Under the pieces are notes generated by a model. It saw nothing but the letters and a program-made list of their open reading frames with translations. It was not told the origin of the DNA and did no database searches. Of a stretch of DNA of 64,000 nt, positions 63,848 to 64,000 are shown piece by piece (position 1 is the first letter of the stretch; each line of letters starts with the position of its first letter). Position numbers and translations under genes: made by a program. The DNA is from Paenibacillus vini. Lineage in GTDB: Bacteria; Bacillota; Bacilli; Paenibacillales; Paenibacillaceae. Location of the stretch: positions 1 to 64,000 of the forward strand of contig NZ_BOSL01000015.1 of NCBI RefSeq assembly GCF_018403325.1, read 5' to 3'.

Positions 63848-64000
63848 TTAATCCGAATCAAAACCAAGTGAGCTGCGCAATTGCTCGCGTGTCTCTTCCG
63901 TTCCAAGCCGGTAAATTTGCCGATATAGTTCATTAATATTGCTTTGGTAGTTGGCGTTGACATCTTCCTCCGGTGTATCGGGCCAAGGAAAGGTGTACGC
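63848..64000 (-). CDS. C-terminal end of an unrecognised gene (cut by window edge)
   Basis: The minus strand is open from the window edge for 50 codons to a TAA at 63848-63850. The visible C-terminus reads FPWPDTPEEDVNANYQ...RLGTEETREQLRSSLGFDSD, acidic and helical. The frame is consistent and codon use looks coding, but the start and function lie outside the window. Confidence 0.5.
   Translation of the reverse strand, partial: AYTFPWPDTPEEDVNANYQSNINELYRQIYRLGTEETREQLRSSLGFDSD

Noticed and set aside
63248-63871. Plus-strand 207-codon frame at the right end
   Set aside because: It starts in the decayed end of the repeat array and has low-quality composition; the minus-strand frames there look more like genes.

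Overview
The window looks like a chromosomal segment of a spore-forming Gram-positive bacterium of the Paenibacillus type. The evidence is a Paenibacillus-like 16S rRNA 5' end at the left edge, a full set of endospore genes (safA, spo0B, spoIVFA, spoIVFB, spoVID, a spoIIB-like gene), strong GGAGG ribosome binding sites, a T-box leader on valS, and a gene order that follows the Bacillus subtilis ysoA-tig-clpX-lonB-lonA-ysxC-hemA...hemL-spoVID-valS-folC-spoIIB-maf-radC-mreBCD-minCD-spoIVFAB-rplU-prp-rpmA-spo0B-obg-pheB block. The species assignment is inference.

Layout. 1-663: start of an rrn operon (16S, leftward) with its promoter. 670-2535: the spore coat/cortex protein SafA. 2720-7406: a pheB-hom-thrB-pheA-ilvE operon for threonine, phenylalanine and branched-chain amino acids. 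7508-13950: obg, spo0B, rpmA, prp, rplU, a short RNase G, and the sigma-K checkpoint pair spoIVFA/spoIVFB. 14050-20740: cell shape and division (rodA, minD, minC, mreD, mreC, mreB, radC, maf). 20971-28555: a SpoIIB-like SPOR protein, murC, folC, valS with a T-box leader and an inserted MITE-like repeat. 28669-38306: spoVID, an RluA-type pseudouridine synthase, and the haem/sirohaem genes hemL, hemB, cobA-hemD, hemC, sirC, hemA. 38551-51001: speD, an unknown 195-aa gene, ysxC, lonA, lonB, ispG, clpX, clpP, tig and ysoA. Almost everything to this point is on the minus strand, the same direction as the rRNA, as expected for a leading strand.

From 51 kb on the strand bias breaks down and the DNA becomes repeat-rich. 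Here lie tRNA-Arg (TCT), ldh, a glutathione peroxidase, a phosphate uptake operon (stalk-domain protein, pstS, pstC, pstA, no pstB), an ABC-2 exporter with its TetR regulator and a palindromic operator, a PilZ protein, tRNA-Gly, a half-size EamA transporter, and a second identical tRNA-Arg in the opposite direction. Its 3' flank is a 150-bp unit present in tandem. It is followed by about 1.07 kb of non-coding DNA made of 2.7 tandem copies of a 391/392-bp unit; each unit holds four copies of a TAACGGACA motif arranged with strict 50/74/50-bp spacing. Two unrecognised genes end the window.

The most unusual structures are non-coding: the 391-bp array, the tRNA-Arg 3'-end array and its inverted partner 10.6 kb away, a family of 16-bp palindromes beside ldh (one nested inside the ldh terminator), and the MITE-like element in the valS leader. 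I did not see a phage, a complete insertion sequence, a CRISPR array, or a defence system.
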